The notes under the pieces are model-generated. The model worked only from the letters and a program-made list of their open reading frames with translations. It did not search any database and was not told where the DNA came from. Below are positions 33,725 through 43,493 of a stretch of 44,587 nt of DNA, piece by piece. The first letter of the stretch is position 1; the number at the start of each line of letters is the position of its first letter. This DNA is from Crocinitomix sp. (GTDB lineage: Bacteria > Bacteroidota > Bacteroidia > Flavobacteriales_D > Crocinitomicaceae). The translations under genes and the position numbers were made by a program. Where the stretch lies: the NCBI GenBank assembly GCA_013138735.1, contig WTCE01000061.1, forward strand, positions 1-44,587, in the 5' to 3' direction.

Positions 33725-35521
33725 ATGAAAAATATACACTCATTTCACATTCCTGTTATGGGGATTGGATTTACAATTGACTCGCCAATAAAGGTGAGTC
33801 AATTTGGTATAGATTCAGCCATATCATTAGCAGATGATCGATTGCTTGAACAATTAAGAGAAGGATTTTGTGAAAAATATAAATTCCCCTTTATCGCAAT
33901 TAATAGAAAAGTAAAAGATTATCGCGCAAAAAGAATTACTTCATACCTAAACTTGATTAAAGAAATTACTGAGAAAAAATTTGCTGAATTTAAGGTGAAT
34001 TCATTCAACTCCATAAGAGATATCAAATCCTATTTTGATCTTCTTCCTGATGGAATGGAGTTAAAAGAGGAATTTAAAAGACGAACGGAAAAAGCCTTCA
34101 ATTTAAGCAAGACGAAAGAATGGATCAAGAAGAATTTGCATATTGGAAGTATTGACGTGAATATAATGACAAAGGTTGATGGGGTTAGTTATCAGGAAAA
34201 GGAGCCTTTACCTATCGCGTATAATGATGCTCATTCCGCTTTACGCGGTTTTGCCAATAGTAATCTAAATTCATCTATTATTTTTTCAGCAGGAATGAAT
34301 CCCGCGCTTTTCAGTTATTTAGAGCAGTTCGAAAACTTTTTCCCGGATGCTAATAATCAAATAAAGCAGAAAATAATTTTAAAAGTGAGTGATTACAGAT
34401 CGGCGCTCATTCAAGGTACCTACTTGGCGAAAAAGGGGCTTTGGGTTTCTGAGTATCGGATTGAATCTGGTCTTAATTGCGGAGGGCACGCTTTTGCAAC
34501 GGACGGGTACTTAATGGGACCAATTTTGGAACAATTTAAAACGAATAGAGAGGAACTTCATGCGACCGTCTTTGCCGTTCTCATTGATGCCTTATCAAAA
34601 AAGGAATATCATAAGCCCAAAAACTTGCCTATAATAAAAGTTACAGCACAAGGTGGAGTTGGAACGGCTGAAGAGCATCAATTTCTATTGGATCATTATC
34701 AAGTGGATTCTGTGGGCTGGGGAAGCCCATTCCTTCTCGTTCCTGAAGCAACAACTGTTGACCCAATTACAATGGATAAATTGAGTAAGGCAACAGAAAG
34801 TGATTTGTATTTGAGTGATATTTCACCTTTAGGGGTCCAATTCAATAACCTTAAGGGAAACACAAAGGATATTGAGAAAGAAGCTATTATTCAAAAAAGG
34901 GAACCTGGAAGCCCTTGTATTAAAAAACACTTGGCATTTAATACGGAGTTCACCACGAAACCTATTTGCACAGCTTCAAGCCAATACCAAAAATTAAAAA
35001 TAGAAGAACTCAAAGAGAAATCATTATCGGAGGATAAGTTTCAAAAAAAATATGACCGCATTGTGGAGAAAGCGTGTTTATGCATGGGGTTAAGCGCATC
35101 AGCCATAACCGTTAATGATTTAACTGTCAAAGAATCGGTAAAAGGAGTTTCCGTTTGTCCAGGTCCTAATTTGGCTTATTTTTCGAAAATTGTGAGCTTA
35201 AAGGCTATGGTAAAGCACATTTATGGTTCAAGTAGCGTTATTTCACGTACAGATCGTCCCAATATGTTTATCAAAGAACTAACCATGTATCTTGATTATT
35301 TAAGCAATAAAATAGATGAATCAGTTCTTCCTTTGTCCAAAAAGGAAGAGAAGGGTCTTGTGAAAATGGCGAAAAATTTGAAGGAAGGAATTATTTATTA
35401 TAATGAATTGTTCACCGACTTCTTTTTTCAAAATGAAAAGAATCATTTTATCGATACTTTAGCTCAAAATAAAATACGCTTACAACAACTAAATGATCGA
35501 ATAATTCATTTGCAACTATAA
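33725..35521 (+). CDS. Uncharacterised 598-aa protein with conserved-looking Cys motifs
   Basis: Soluble, no signal peptide or membrane span. I do not recognise the family with certainty. The middle part (about 235-375) looks TIM-barrel-like, with NCGGHAFATDGY (251-262), VTAQGGVGTAEEHQFLLDHY (306-325; GGVGT is like a flavin or phosphate loop) and VGWGSPFLLVPEATTVD (330-346). The C-terminal third has cysteines in motifs SPCIKKH (Cys398), KPICTAS (Cys415), KACLCMGL (Cys451/Cys453) and VCPGPN (Cys478), which could bind a metal or Fe-S cluster. It lies 101 bp after nrdJ but has its own candidate promoter. Nitronate-monooxygenase-like barrels are a remote possibility; function unknown. Confidence 0.75.
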   Translation: MKNIHSFHIPVMGIGFTIDSPIKVSQFGIDSAISLADDRLLEQLREGFCEKYKFPFIAINRKVKDYRAKRITSYLNLIKEITEKKFAEFKVNSFNSIRDIKSYFDLLPDGMELKEEFKRRTEKAFNLSKTKEWIKKNLHIGSIDVNIMTKVDGVSYQEKEPLPIAYNDAHSALRGFANSNLNSSIIFSAGMNPALFSYLEQFENFFPDANNQIKQKIILKVSDYRSALIQGTYLAKKGLWVSEYRIESGLNCGGHAFATDGYLMGPILEQFKTNREELHATVFAVLIDALSKKEYHKPKNLPIIKVTAQGGVGTAEEHQFLLDHYQVDSVGWGSPFLLVPEATTVDPITMDKLSKATESDLYLSDISPLGVQFNNLKGNTKDIEKEAIIQKREPGSPCIKKHLAFNTEFTTKPICTASSQYQKLKIEELKEKSLSEDKFQKKYDRIVEKACLCMGLSASAITVNDLTVKESVKGVSVCPGPNLAYFSKIVSLKAMVKHIYGSSSVISRTDRPNMFIKELTMYLDYLSNKIDESVLPLSKKEEKGLVKMAKNLKEGIIYYNELFTDFFFQNEKNHFIDTLAQNKIRLQQLNDRIIHLQL

Positions 35522-35549
35522 CTAGTGCCTGGTCTGAAATACAACCAAA

Positions 35550-35576
35550 TCCGTCCGCCTTAGGCGGACGGACTTT
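35550..35576 (+). terminator. GC-rich terminator after the 598-aa gene
   Basis: 10-bp stem TCCGTCCGCC / GGCGGACGGA with loop TTA, followed by CTTTT, 28 bp after the stop codon. Confidence 0.8.
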
Positions 35577-35598
35577 TGAGTTTATTTTAGCAATCTTG

Positions 35599-35642
35599 TC
35601 AGATGATGTTATCAGAAGCTGGCACTTCTTCTGATCATCTGA
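35599..35642. other. Nested hairpin
   Basis: Outer stem TCAGATG / CATCTGA, inner stem ATCAGAAG / CTTCTGAT, separated by a 5-nt bulge on one side. No T-tract, so not a simple terminator. Confidence 0.4.
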
Positions 35643-35940
35643 TGCTTTTCTCAGCACTATTTTCAAAAAAAAGTCTCAACATCACATATAAATAGGGATT
35701 TGATTTTTTATTGGTCTCAGATTTAACATTAACAATTGGCAGTTTTTTTTAGGCAATGACCAATTCTTAATTTAAAATTCTGAGATCGACATTCGTTAAT
35801 CATTATTCGACATTCAATAATAGTCCGTATTTATTGCTAATTGGGAGATTAATAACCATTTATTTTAAATGCGTTTGCCCTGGGGTAACCTTGAAAATAT
35901 ACTTCAAATTCTAGATTAAATTAATGCGATTTCAACAGTC

Positions 35941-36030
35941 ATGCAGCAATCCAATTTGAAAATGGAAGATTTTTTGTACAACACAAATGTGCAAAAACGT
36001 GAACTTAATAAGTTCAAACTAGAATATTAA
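35941..36030 (+). CDS. Doubtful 29-aa ORF
   Basis: ATG ORF (starts MQQSNLKMEDFLYN, ends KFKLEY) whose frame stays open again after the TAA. It may be the relic of a larger gene. No match recognised. Confidence 0.15.
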   Translation: MQQSNLKMEDFLYNTNVQKRELNKFKLEY

Positions 36031-36106
36031 GGTATGGTTGAATCATTGGAGAAGACAGGAAACTCGTCTATTTCCGACCAAGCACAAGCTAGTTCTTTCC
36101 AAAAAG

Positions 36107-36141
36107 AAAAACCCCGCCAACCTAAGGCTGACGGGGTTTTT
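36107..36141 (-). terminator. Terminator of the nar operon
   Basis: Stem AAAAACCCCG / CGGGGTTTTT with a 15-nt inner part, 20 bp beyond the narI stop codon; T-tract in either direction. Confidence 0.8.
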
Positions 36142-36160
36142 ATTATGAACTTGTTTAGAA

Positions 36161-37576
36161 TTAATGGTTTCTCGGTTTTTTTCCGAAAAAATGACTTTTA
36201 GATTGGCGAATTTTCGATTTGTTCCAATTCCAAATCACCATTTGGTATCTTCTCCAGAGATAATCTACTGGCGCAACCAAGAAGTGCATAAATCGTGTGA
36301 ATGGAATAAGTCCAATGAGAACAAAGGCCGCTACAATATGAATTTGAACCCAAACAGGAGCTGCAGATACAGCATCAATATCTGGACTGAAAGAGAATAT
36401 TGATCTGAGATAAGGAGTCAGAACACTAGCAAACCAACTTGAACCCCATCTTACGAAATAGGCTACTCCTAGTCCGGATACAATTTGTGTCAGTAAAATG
36501 GCGTAAACAACCATGTCCATTTTATTGGTAACTACCAGTAAGGTCTTAGAAGTCAGTCTTCGTTTAATTAACAAAATCAATCCTAGAAGCGCCAATAAAG
36601 CAAAGGCAAATGAACTAATTTCAAGAATTAGAAGGCGAACGGGTTGCCCATTCCAAGCAATAAGCGCTCGTGGGAACATGAAAGCAATCAAGTGTCCAAA
36701 GAATATAACCATTAAACCCCAGTGGAAAGGTTGACTTCCCCAAAATAATTTTTTCCCTTCTAAAAACTGTGTGGAAAGAGAAGATACTTTGTACCCTTTT
36801 TTAGTATAACGATATATACTTCCGACAATGAATAAGCCAAAGGCAACGTATGGAAGGGTCGCAAATAACAGCCCATTGATATGTGATATATTATTATTTA
36901 AGCCTTCAATCAATAATATAATTACTAGACTGAAAACAGCTAAAATGATGAAGAATATGAGCGGAAAATTTTTGATCTGATGCGGTCCAAAGAAAATCCC
37001 ATCTTCACGCGATAGTTTTTTAACCTTGCGTAGATAATTGTAGAAATAAGCAATTACAAACATCAGGATTATTAAGCCCCATAAAAGGAAAGCGCTATAA
37101 TCCGGGCCGGTTGCAACAGTTGCGTCAGAACCTGATGCTACTGACTCATCTCCACCTGCCGCAACAACAGTAGGATCGGCCATATACTCAACCAAACCTT
37201 GGATTTCATCATCCGAAAGATCGGTGAAAGCAGGCATAGCTGACTTATTAAATTCCTCATAAATAGCTATAGCATCTGGGTCGCCTGATTTTATCATGGC
37301 GTCTGAATCTTTAATCCAAGTTGCCAGCCATTCTTCCGTTCTTTTTTCAGTAATACCACCTAGACCTGGACCAATTATTACGTCGTCCGATACTGAGTGA
37401 CAAACACTACATCTATTCTTAAAAAGCTCACCACCTTCCTGCGCAAGCAAGTTAGATGAAAGTAGAAAGGTTGATAAAAAGATAGCCAAGGTACCAAGCA
37501 TTGCTCGGTATTTAGTGGCACTATTCTTTGACCATAACATAATTTTCTTTTTTTTAATGATTGAATGACCTTCCAT
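36161..37576 (-). CDS. narI: NarI-type nitrate reductase membrane subunit fused to an N-terminal cytochrome c
   Basis: 471 aa. A signal peptide or anchor (about 26-46) leads into a periplasmic mono-haem cytochrome c domain (about 47-135; CSVCH at 56-60, likely Met114 ligand in SAMPAF) and a Gly/Ser/Ala linker. Then follow a membrane span (about 161-181), another (about 204-223) and the NarI di-haem b core with the expected four ligands, His285/His295 (FHWGLMVIFFGHL) and His413/His431. E. coli NarI is 225 aa and takes electrons from quinol only. The fused cytochrome and extra spans suggest an added electron entry or branch at the periplasmic side. Last gene of the nar operon. Confidence 0.9.
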   Translation of the reverse strand: MEGHSIIKKKKIMLWSKNSATKYRAMLGTLAIFLSTFLLSSNLLAQEGGELFKNRCSVCHSVSDDVIIGPGLGGITEKRTEEWLATWIKDSDAMIKSGDPDAIAIYEEFNKSAMPAFTDLSDDEIQGLVEYMADPTVVAAGGDESVASGSDATVATGPDYSAFLLWGLIILMFVIAYFYNYLRKVKKLSREDGIFFGPHQIKNFPLIFFIILAVFSLVIILLIEGLNNNISHINGLLFATLPYVAFGLFIVGSIYRYTKKGYKVSSLSTQFLEGKKLFWGSQPFHWGLMVIFFGHLIAFMFPRALIAWNGQPVRLLILEISSFAFALLALLGLILLIKRRLTSKTLLVVTNKMDMVVYAILLTQIVSGLGVAYFVRWGSSWFASVLTPYLRSIFSFSPDIDAVSAAPVWVQIHIVAAFVLIGLIPFTRFMHFLVAPVDYLWRRYQMVIWNWNKSKIRQSKSHFFGKKPRNH

Positions 37577-37577
37577 G

Positions 37578-38270
37578 TTATTTAGTTTTTACAAGTTCTG
37601 TTGCAGTTGAACAAGCCCCTTCACAATTAGGCAAAAATGAGCTTAAGGGGTCTGGTTGAATTTTTTCCTCTTCAAATGAATTGATTTTGAAATCAGATTG
37701 AAAAACTTCTAACAAAGCCATCAATGCATATTGGTAGGCATTTTTATCTTTCAAATTTTCTTGAATGAGTACTTTTTGCTTTTTCTTTCTAACTTTCGTT
37801 TTCAATGCTATTCGTGATGTTTCAAATTCTTTTACCATCATTTCAATTGCTGGTATATACATCCGCACTGCTAGCTCTTCTAAGAAAACTTGATCTTCCA
37901 ATAAAGGAAGCAGTGTTAATGCATTCGGCAAATTATCAGACAATTCAACACCGCAGTCGTTATTTACTTTACGCTGCTCATTTTTCATTTGCACCAAAAA
38001 ATCACCTCTTTTATAATCTTCAGCATACAACACATACCCAAGATCTAAATAGCATATTGCCTGAATATGGAAGGTTTTACCAAACAACTCCTCTATTTCG
38101 TAGATGTTAGCTCTTTCGTGAATGATTTCTTGAAACCTCTTTAAATGTACATACGCTTTAGGGTATTGGTATTGGATAAACTTTACGCAAGCGTCTACCT
38201 GCTCTACATATCCTTTTTGCGGATACCGAAATAAATTAGCTAAGAGATTATATTGAATTTTATCTTTCAT
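37578..38270 (-). CDS. narJ: Nitrate reductase assembly chaperone NarJ
   Basis: 230 aa all-helical protein of the NarJ/TorD chaperone family, needed to insert the Mo cofactor into NarG before membrane attachment. Seen: LLANLFRYPQKGY near the start, LPLLEDQVFLEELAVRMYIPAIEMM in the helical core. It lies between narH and narI with almost no gap (1 bp to narI), the standard order. Sequence is divergent, so position supports the call as much as residues do. Confidence 0.85.
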   Translation of the reverse strand: MKDKIQYNLLANLFRYPQKGYVEQVDACVKFIQYQYPKAYVHLKRFQEIIHERANIYEIEELFGKTFHIQAICYLDLGYVLYAEDYKRGDFLVQMKNEQRKVNNDCGVELSDNLPNALTLLPLLEDQVFLEELAVRMYIPAIEMMVKEFETSRIALKTKVRKKKQKVLIQENLKDKNAYQYALMALLEVFQSDFKINSFEEEKIQPDPLSSFLPNCEGACSTATELVKTK

Positions 38271-38298
38271 TTGTCCACTTTTTTAATGATTGTGAGAT

Positions 38299-39792
38299 TT
38301 ATAAACCTCTAGCAGGTCTTTCTTTAAATCCAAACCCTGTTTCTCCTTTAGCGTCTGCCGTTGCTTCTAGCATCTCAATTGACTCTTCTCTATGCGCTGG
38401 TGGAATTACAAATCGTTCTTCAAAAGTTGCTAATGAAGTCAATCTAAAAATGGCGTTCGCAGTGTCTTTATCAACTTTTGCGTTTTTCATTAAATCTATT
38501 ACTTCATTTTCATCTAAATCACCAACAGTTTCGTGTCTTCTGAAATATTTAACGCTCAACAGTTTTTCATAAACCTCTGTGATCTTTTCTGTGTCATGAT
38601 TTGAAAATAAAGATGCCAAATACTTCACAGGAACACGTTGTTGATCTACTTTCGGAAACAAATCCGTTGATTTCGTTTCATAATGTCCGTTTTCATCCAT
38701 TTGCGCCATAGCTGGCAACATTGGCGGAACATAAAATAAATTCGGTAGTGTTCTATACTCGGAATGTAAAGGCAATGCAATTCCCCATTCTTTCACAAAT
38801 TTGTAGACTGGCGATTTTTGCGCAGACTCAATAGTTGAATCATGGATCCCTGCTTTTCTTGCAGCTGCAATAATTTGTGGATCGTTCGGATCGACATAAA
38901 TATTGAGTGAATTATGTAATAGATCTTTATCACTTGATGAAGCTACAGCCTCTATACGGTCTGCATCATAAAGCATAACACCTAAATATCTAATTCTTCC
39001 TACGCAAGAGTGCATACAAGCTGGTGCTTGTCCAGATTCTAAACGTGGATAGCATAGGATACATTTTTCAGATTTCCCAGTATGCCAATTGTAATATGAT
39101 TTTTTATAAGGACAAGCCGTTACACACATTCTCCAAGCTCTGCATCTTTCTTGATTGATCAAGACTACACCATCTTCGCCTCTTTTATAGATAGCGCCAG
39201 ATGGACAAGCTGCAACACAAGCAGCATTCAAGCAGTGATTGCAAATTCTAGGCAAATACTGCAAGGTCATTTGTTCCAACTGAAACATTGCTTCTTGTTC
39301 AGATGGAGAAAGCGCTGCAAAATTCACATCCTTACGTGCATAGTCAGGAGAACCTCCTAAATCATCATCCCAATTGGGTCCTGATTTAATGTCAATCGGT
39401 TCACCAGTCACTAAAGAAATTGCTCTACCAATTGGTTGATCATCTCCTTCAGGTGCAGTGAATAAATCACTATACTTATACGCCCATGGATGATAATAAT
39501 CTTCCAAAGTTGGCATGTGTGGATTATGGAATATATTTTTTAAACCTTTGAGTTTTCCAGCTCCTTTTAAGGCAATTTTATCTCCTTTTTTCTCCCATCC
39601 ACCTTTATAGATGTCCTGATCTTCCCATTTTGTTGGATAACCTGTACCTGGCTTTGTTTCAACATTGTTCCACCACATATATTCTGCTCCACGTCTGTCT
39701 GTCCAAACATTTTTACAAGCAACCGAACAGGTGTGACAACCGATACATTTATCGAGATGAAAAACCATTGAAATTTGCGCTCTAATATCCAT
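38299..39792 (-). CDS. narH: Nitrate reductase beta subunit NarH
   Basis: 497 aa Fe-S electron-transfer subunit linking NarI to NarG. I start at the ATG at 39792 (MDIRAQISMVFHLDKCIGC), as in other NarH proteins; a longer frame would run into narG. Four ferredoxin-type Cys groups are present: CIGCHTCSVAC, CNHCLNAACVAACPSGAI, CRAWRMCVTACPYKK (Trp marks the [3Fe-4S] site, as in E. coli) and CILCYPRLESG...ACMHSCVGR. Length is close to E. coli NarH (512). Third gene of the operon, 29 bp after narG. Confidence 0.96.
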   Translation of the reverse strand: MDIRAQISMVFHLDKCIGCHTCSVACKNVWTDRRGAEYMWWNNVETKPGTGYPTKWEDQDIYKGGWEKKGDKIALKGAGKLKGLKNIFHNPHMPTLEDYYHPWAYKYSDLFTAPEGDDQPIGRAISLVTGEPIDIKSGPNWDDDLGGSPDYARKDVNFAALSPSEQEAMFQLEQMTLQYLPRICNHCLNAACVAACPSGAIYKRGEDGVVLINQERCRAWRMCVTACPYKKSYYNWHTGKSEKCILCYPRLESGQAPACMHSCVGRIRYLGVMLYDADRIEAVASSSDKDLLHNSLNIYVDPNDPQIIAAARKAGIHDSTIESAQKSPVYKFVKEWGIALPLHSEYRTLPNLFYVPPMLPAMAQMDENGHYETKSTDLFPKVDQQRVPVKYLASLFSNHDTEKITEVYEKLLSVKYFRRHETVGDLDENEVIDLMKNAKVDKDTANAIFRLTSLATFEERFVIPPAHREESIEMLEATADAKGETGFGFKERPARGL

Positions 39793-39821
39793 AATTGATG
39801 TATTTAATTCTTGTCTGCTAA

Positions 39822-42800
39822 TTAATATTCTACTTTGTGCATCTTTCTCACTAGCACGTGTGTATCCCTGTTTACACCAACCGGTCCCCAATAATTAAAG
39901 TGGTAGGTAAATTGTCCGTAACCACCGCACATTAAGTTTGGCTTAAGGTGAACCCGAGTAAAGGAGTTATTCATCCCTCCACGACGCGGCTCGCCATTTT
40001 TACCTCTTCTTATTTGGGATTTTGGAATATTATAAGTTCGCTCAACAGCGTGATAAACAATACAAACTCCATTGGGAATTCGAGCACTTACACAGGCTCT
40101 TGCAACGTATACACCGTGGTCATTATAAACTTCCACGTGGTCGTTGTCATTGATTCCTAGTTCGGCTGCATCATGCTCACTTAACCAACAAGGTTCGTTA
40201 CCACGGGATAGCGTTAACATTCGTAACGTATCTCCATAAGTAGAGTGAATATGCCATTTTCCGTGAGGAGTTAAACAATTCAGCATTTTGGCCTGACCAT
40301 CATTCACTGTTTGACGCAAATCTCCGTATGCTTCAGGTGTTGGAGATGGTTTATAGGTTGTCATATGTTCACCAAAAGCCAAGTAGGCATCATGGTCTAA
40401 ATAAAAGTGTTGACGTCCTGTTAAGGTTCTCCAAGGCACAAACATATCTACGTTGTAGGTATATGCTGCATAGGTTCTTCCATCATGCATTAATCCTGAC
40501 CAAAGTGGTGAAGAATTATAGCGTTTAGGTTGCGCCTGTAAATCACGATATTCGATTGAAACATCTTTATAAGGTTTACCTAACTCAGCAATTTCAGGGA
40601 TACCAATTTTCACGGCCGCGTTTTTATAAGCGCGGTCTGCTAATTTACCATTGGTTAAACTTGACAATTTCAAGATGGCATCAATCGCTTCAACATCTCC
40701 ATGTAAGGATGGGTATTCTGTTCCATCTTTCCATTTTTGAACATGTTGACGGTGATCAAGCATTTCTTCATACACATCATCACACATATAGTGATTTCCG
40801 TGTGCGCCCAATCCGTTTTTTGCAACTCCTTTTCCTAAGGATATAAATTTGTCGTAAATTTTAGTGTAATCCCGTTCTTTGAAAACAATATTGTGCATTG
40901 TTTTACCTGGAATTGGTTCGCATTCTCCTTTACTCCAATCTTGCAAATGTGGTTGACTCATTTCATCTTTAGAATCATGAACCAATGGCACGTTTATTAC
41001 ATCCTTCATTACATCTGGAAGATATTGCGGTGCCATATCCTGCACTTTTTTCGCAATATCTCTAAAGATATGCCAATCTGTTTTTGATTCCCAAACTGGC
41101 GGAATCGCAGCAGATAGTGGATGGATAAACGAGTGCATATCAGTTGAATTGATATCCGCTTTTTCATACCACGAAGCTGTAGGCAATACAATGTCAGAAT
41201 AGAGAGCAGAAGTATCCATTCGGAAGTTGATGTCAATGACTAAATCCATTTTCCCTTGTGGGGCTTTTTCTAAGAATTCAATATCATGCGTAACATCCTC
41301 GGCTACCTCATCTGCAATTTTGTTATTGTGTGTACCTAAGTAGTGATCTAAGAAATACTCATGTCCTTTTGCGGACGTTCCAATTGCATTTCCTTTCCAG
41401 ATAAACCAAACACGTGGAAAGTTAATTTCTCGATCCGGTTCAGTAATAGCATGTTTCAATTCACCTGATTTAATTTGAGCAACCATGTGGTCTCTAATCT
41501 CATCATCTGTATTAAAACCTGCAGCTTGAGCATCTTTTATAATGTCAAAATTGTTTTTGCTGTATTGAGGGTAATAAGGCATCCAGCCATTTTTAACCGC
41601 TTTAACAGCCCAATCAGCTGAGTGCATATTGGCTAATTCATTGTCTGGAGATGAATTGTATTTTTTCTGATTTCCATCATATCTCCACTGGCATGAATTA
41701 ATATAATGCCATATTGGTCCTTGCTGTAATCTTGGGGTTGTCTCCCAATCTTTTGAACTCATTATAGTTGACCATGAATCCATTGGCGCCAATTTCTCTT
41801 GCCCCACATAGTGATTCATTCCTCCACCATTTTTACCATTACAACCCGTTAGCATTTGCGCCATAATAGCTGAGCGGTAAATCAAGTTTTCATGAAACCA
41901 GTGATTAATTCCGGCTCCAACTATTACCATACAAGCACCCTCAGTTTTCTCGGCAGTGGTTGCCCACTCTCTTGCCAATTGAATAACTTCTTTTCTACCG
42001 ATACCGGTAAAAATCTCTTGCCATGCAGGAGTATAAGCGGAACTTGTATCATTATAATCTGTTGGATAATCTCCTTCAAGACCTCGTCCAACACCATATT
42101 GAGCCATAGTAATATCATAGATAGTTGCTACTGCAATCTGATCCCCATTAACATCTGTAATGTATCTAACAGGAACTCCACGATTCGCTTTATTATCTAA
42201 TCCGTATTCTGTAAATTCTACTTGAAGTACACCTTCATTCTTGTCTAAGAAAGATAATTCCGGATCATATTCTGCTCCAGTTTCTCCATCATTAAAATTG
42301 AGGTTCCACTTTCCTTTTTCATCTTGCCATCTAAATCCAGTAGTCCCCATAGGAACTATAAGTCCACCAGTTTTTGTGTCATAATTCAAAAATTTCCAGT
42401 CGCCATTTTCAGCGTCTTTATGTTTTGAAATTTCGTTGGCACGAATCATTCTACCTGGCAGATTTACACCATTTTTCTCTTCCACTTTAACAAGGAAAGG
42501 ACAATCTGTAAAACGCTTTATATAGTCCATGAAATATGGAACTTGGCGTTTAACATGATATTCTTGTAGAATTACATGTGTGACAGACATCCAAAATGCA
42601 CCATCAGATCCTGCGTGAACAGGAATCCATTGATCGGCATGTTTAGCAACCATACTAAAATCCGGAGACATTACCACGGTTTTTGTACCATTATGTCTTG
42701 CTTCAGAAAAGAAGTGAATATCTGGCGTACGCGTCATCCCAAGGTTGGCACCCATTGAAACAATGAATTTTGACTTAAACCAATCGGCAGATTCGCAAAC

Positions 42801-43463
42801 ATCTGTTTGCTCTCCCCACACTTCAGGAAATGCATTTGGTAAATCACAATACCAATCATAAAAGCTTAAGTTAACAGCCCCCATTAATTGCAAGTAACGT
42901 GATCCAGCAGCATAACTAAGCATACTTTTAGCCGGAATTGGAGCAAATCCTATAATTCGATCTGATCCATATTTTTGAACCGTATAAATATTTGAGGCAG
43001 CAATTAATTCCACCATCTCATCCCAATGAACTCGTCTAAAACCACCTTTACCACGAGCACGTTGATAACGTTTTCTTTTTTCAGGATTAGCTTGCAAATT
43101 TGCCCAAGCTTTAACTGAATCTCCATCAACTTTTTCTTTTTCCTCGCGATACAAATCGATTAAAGCTCCTCTAATAATTGGATACTTTACCCGAATCGGG
43201 CTGTATAAATACCAAGAATATGAAATCCCACGTTGACAACCTCTTGGCTCATAAGGAGGAACCTCTTTATTGAACTGCGGGTAATCTAATTGTTGCATTT
43301 CCCATACAACAATCCCATCTTTTACATGAATTGCCCATGAACATCCACCAGTACAGTTTACGCCATGCGTACTTCGAACTACCTTGTCATACTGCCATCT
43401 GTTTCTGTAAAATTCTTCCCATTTTCGGGTTTCTGGCGATATTATATCTTCGATCCAACTCAT
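39822..43463 (-). CDS. narG: Respiratory nitrate reductase alpha subunit NarG
   Basis: 1213 aa catalytic molybdenum bis-MGD subunit reducing nitrate to nitrite. The FS0 cluster ligands His33, Cys37, Cys41 and Cys76 ([11 protein letters not shown]...PRGCQRG) match E. coli His49/Cys53/Cys57/Cys92 with a constant offset of 16. The Mo-ligand Asp is in FYDWYCDLP (Asp207). Other typical stretches are [13 protein letters not shown] and the ERTYN...RRGGMNNS near the end. No twin-arginine signal: the N-terminus ([20 protein letters not shown]) is even shorter than in E. coli, so the enzyme should face the cytoplasm and nitrate must be imported by NarK. Length is normal (about 1240). Confidence 0.97.
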   Translation of the reverse strand: MSWIEDIISPETRKWEEFYRNRWQYDKVVRSTHGVNCTGGCSWAIHVKDGIVVWEMQQLDYPQFNKEVPPYEPRGCQRGISYSWYLYSPIRVKYPIIRGALIDLYREEKEKVDGDSVKAWANLQANPEKRKRYQRARGKGGFRRVHWDEMVELIAASNIYTVQKYGSDRIIGFAPIPAKSMLSYAAGSRYLQLMGAVNLSFYDWYCDLPNAFPEVWGEQTDVCESADWFKSKFIVSMGANLGMTRTPDIHFFSEARHNGTKTVVMSPDFSMVAKHADQWIPVHAGSDGAFWMSVTHVILQEYHVKRQVPYFMDYIKRFTDCPFLVKVEEKNGVNLPGRMIRANEISKHKDAENGDWKFLNYDTKTGGLIVPMGTTGFRWQDEKGKWNLNFNDGETGAEYDPELSFLDKNEGVLQVEFTEYGLDNKANRGVPVRYITDVNGDQIAVATIYDITMAQYGVGRGLEGDYPTDYNDTSSAYTPAWQEIFTGIGRKEVIQLAREWATTAEKTEGACMVIVGAGINHWFHENLIYRSAIMAQMLTGCNGKNGGGMNHYVGQEKLAPMDSWSTIMSSKDWETTPRLQQGPIWHYINSCQWRYDGNQKKYNSSPDNELANMHSADWAVKAVKNGWMPYYPQYSKNNFDIIKDAQAAGFNTDDEIRDHMVAQIKSGELKHAITEPDREINFPRVWFIWKGNAIGTSAKGHEYFLDHYLGTHNNKIADEVAEDVTHDIEFLEKAPQGKMDLVIDINFRMDTSALYSDIVLPTASWYEKADINSTDMHSFIHPLSAAIPPVWESKTDWHIFRDIAKKVQDMAPQYLPDVMKDVINVPLVHDSKDEMSQPHLQDWSKGECEPIPGKTMHNIVFKERDYTKIYDKFISLGKGVAKNGLGAHGNHYMCDDVYEEMLDHRQHVQKWKDGTEYPSLHGDVEAIDAILKLSSLTNGKLADRAYKNAAVKIGIPEIAELGKPYKDVSIEYRDLQAQPKRYNSSPLWSGLMHDGRTYAAYTYNVDMFVPWRTLTGRQHFYLDHDAYLAFGEHMTTYKPSPTPEAYGDLRQTVNDGQAKMLNCLTPHGKWHIHSTYGDTLRMLTLSRGNEPCWLSEHDAAELGINDNDHVEVYNDHGVYVARACVSARIPNGVCIVYHAVERTYNIPKSQIRRGKNGEPRRGGMNNSFTRVHLKPNLMCGGYGQFTYHFNYWGPVGVNRDTHVLVRKMHKVEY

Positions 43464-43493
43464 AATGTTGCTTATTTATACTGTTTAGTTCAA

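Larger units (their letters stand above)
35522..36160. other. Intergenic region, 639 bp
   Basis: Between convergent ends of the 598-aa gene and the nar operon. Contains two terminators, a nested hairpin (35599-35642) and a weak 29-codon ORF (35941-36030) continuing in frame after its stop. The rest is AT-rich with nothing I can name. Confidence 0.5.

Noticed and set aside
39793-39891. N-terminal extension of NarH
   Set aside because: It overlaps the end of narG and has no resemblance to NarH; the ATG at 39792 gives the standard N-terminus.
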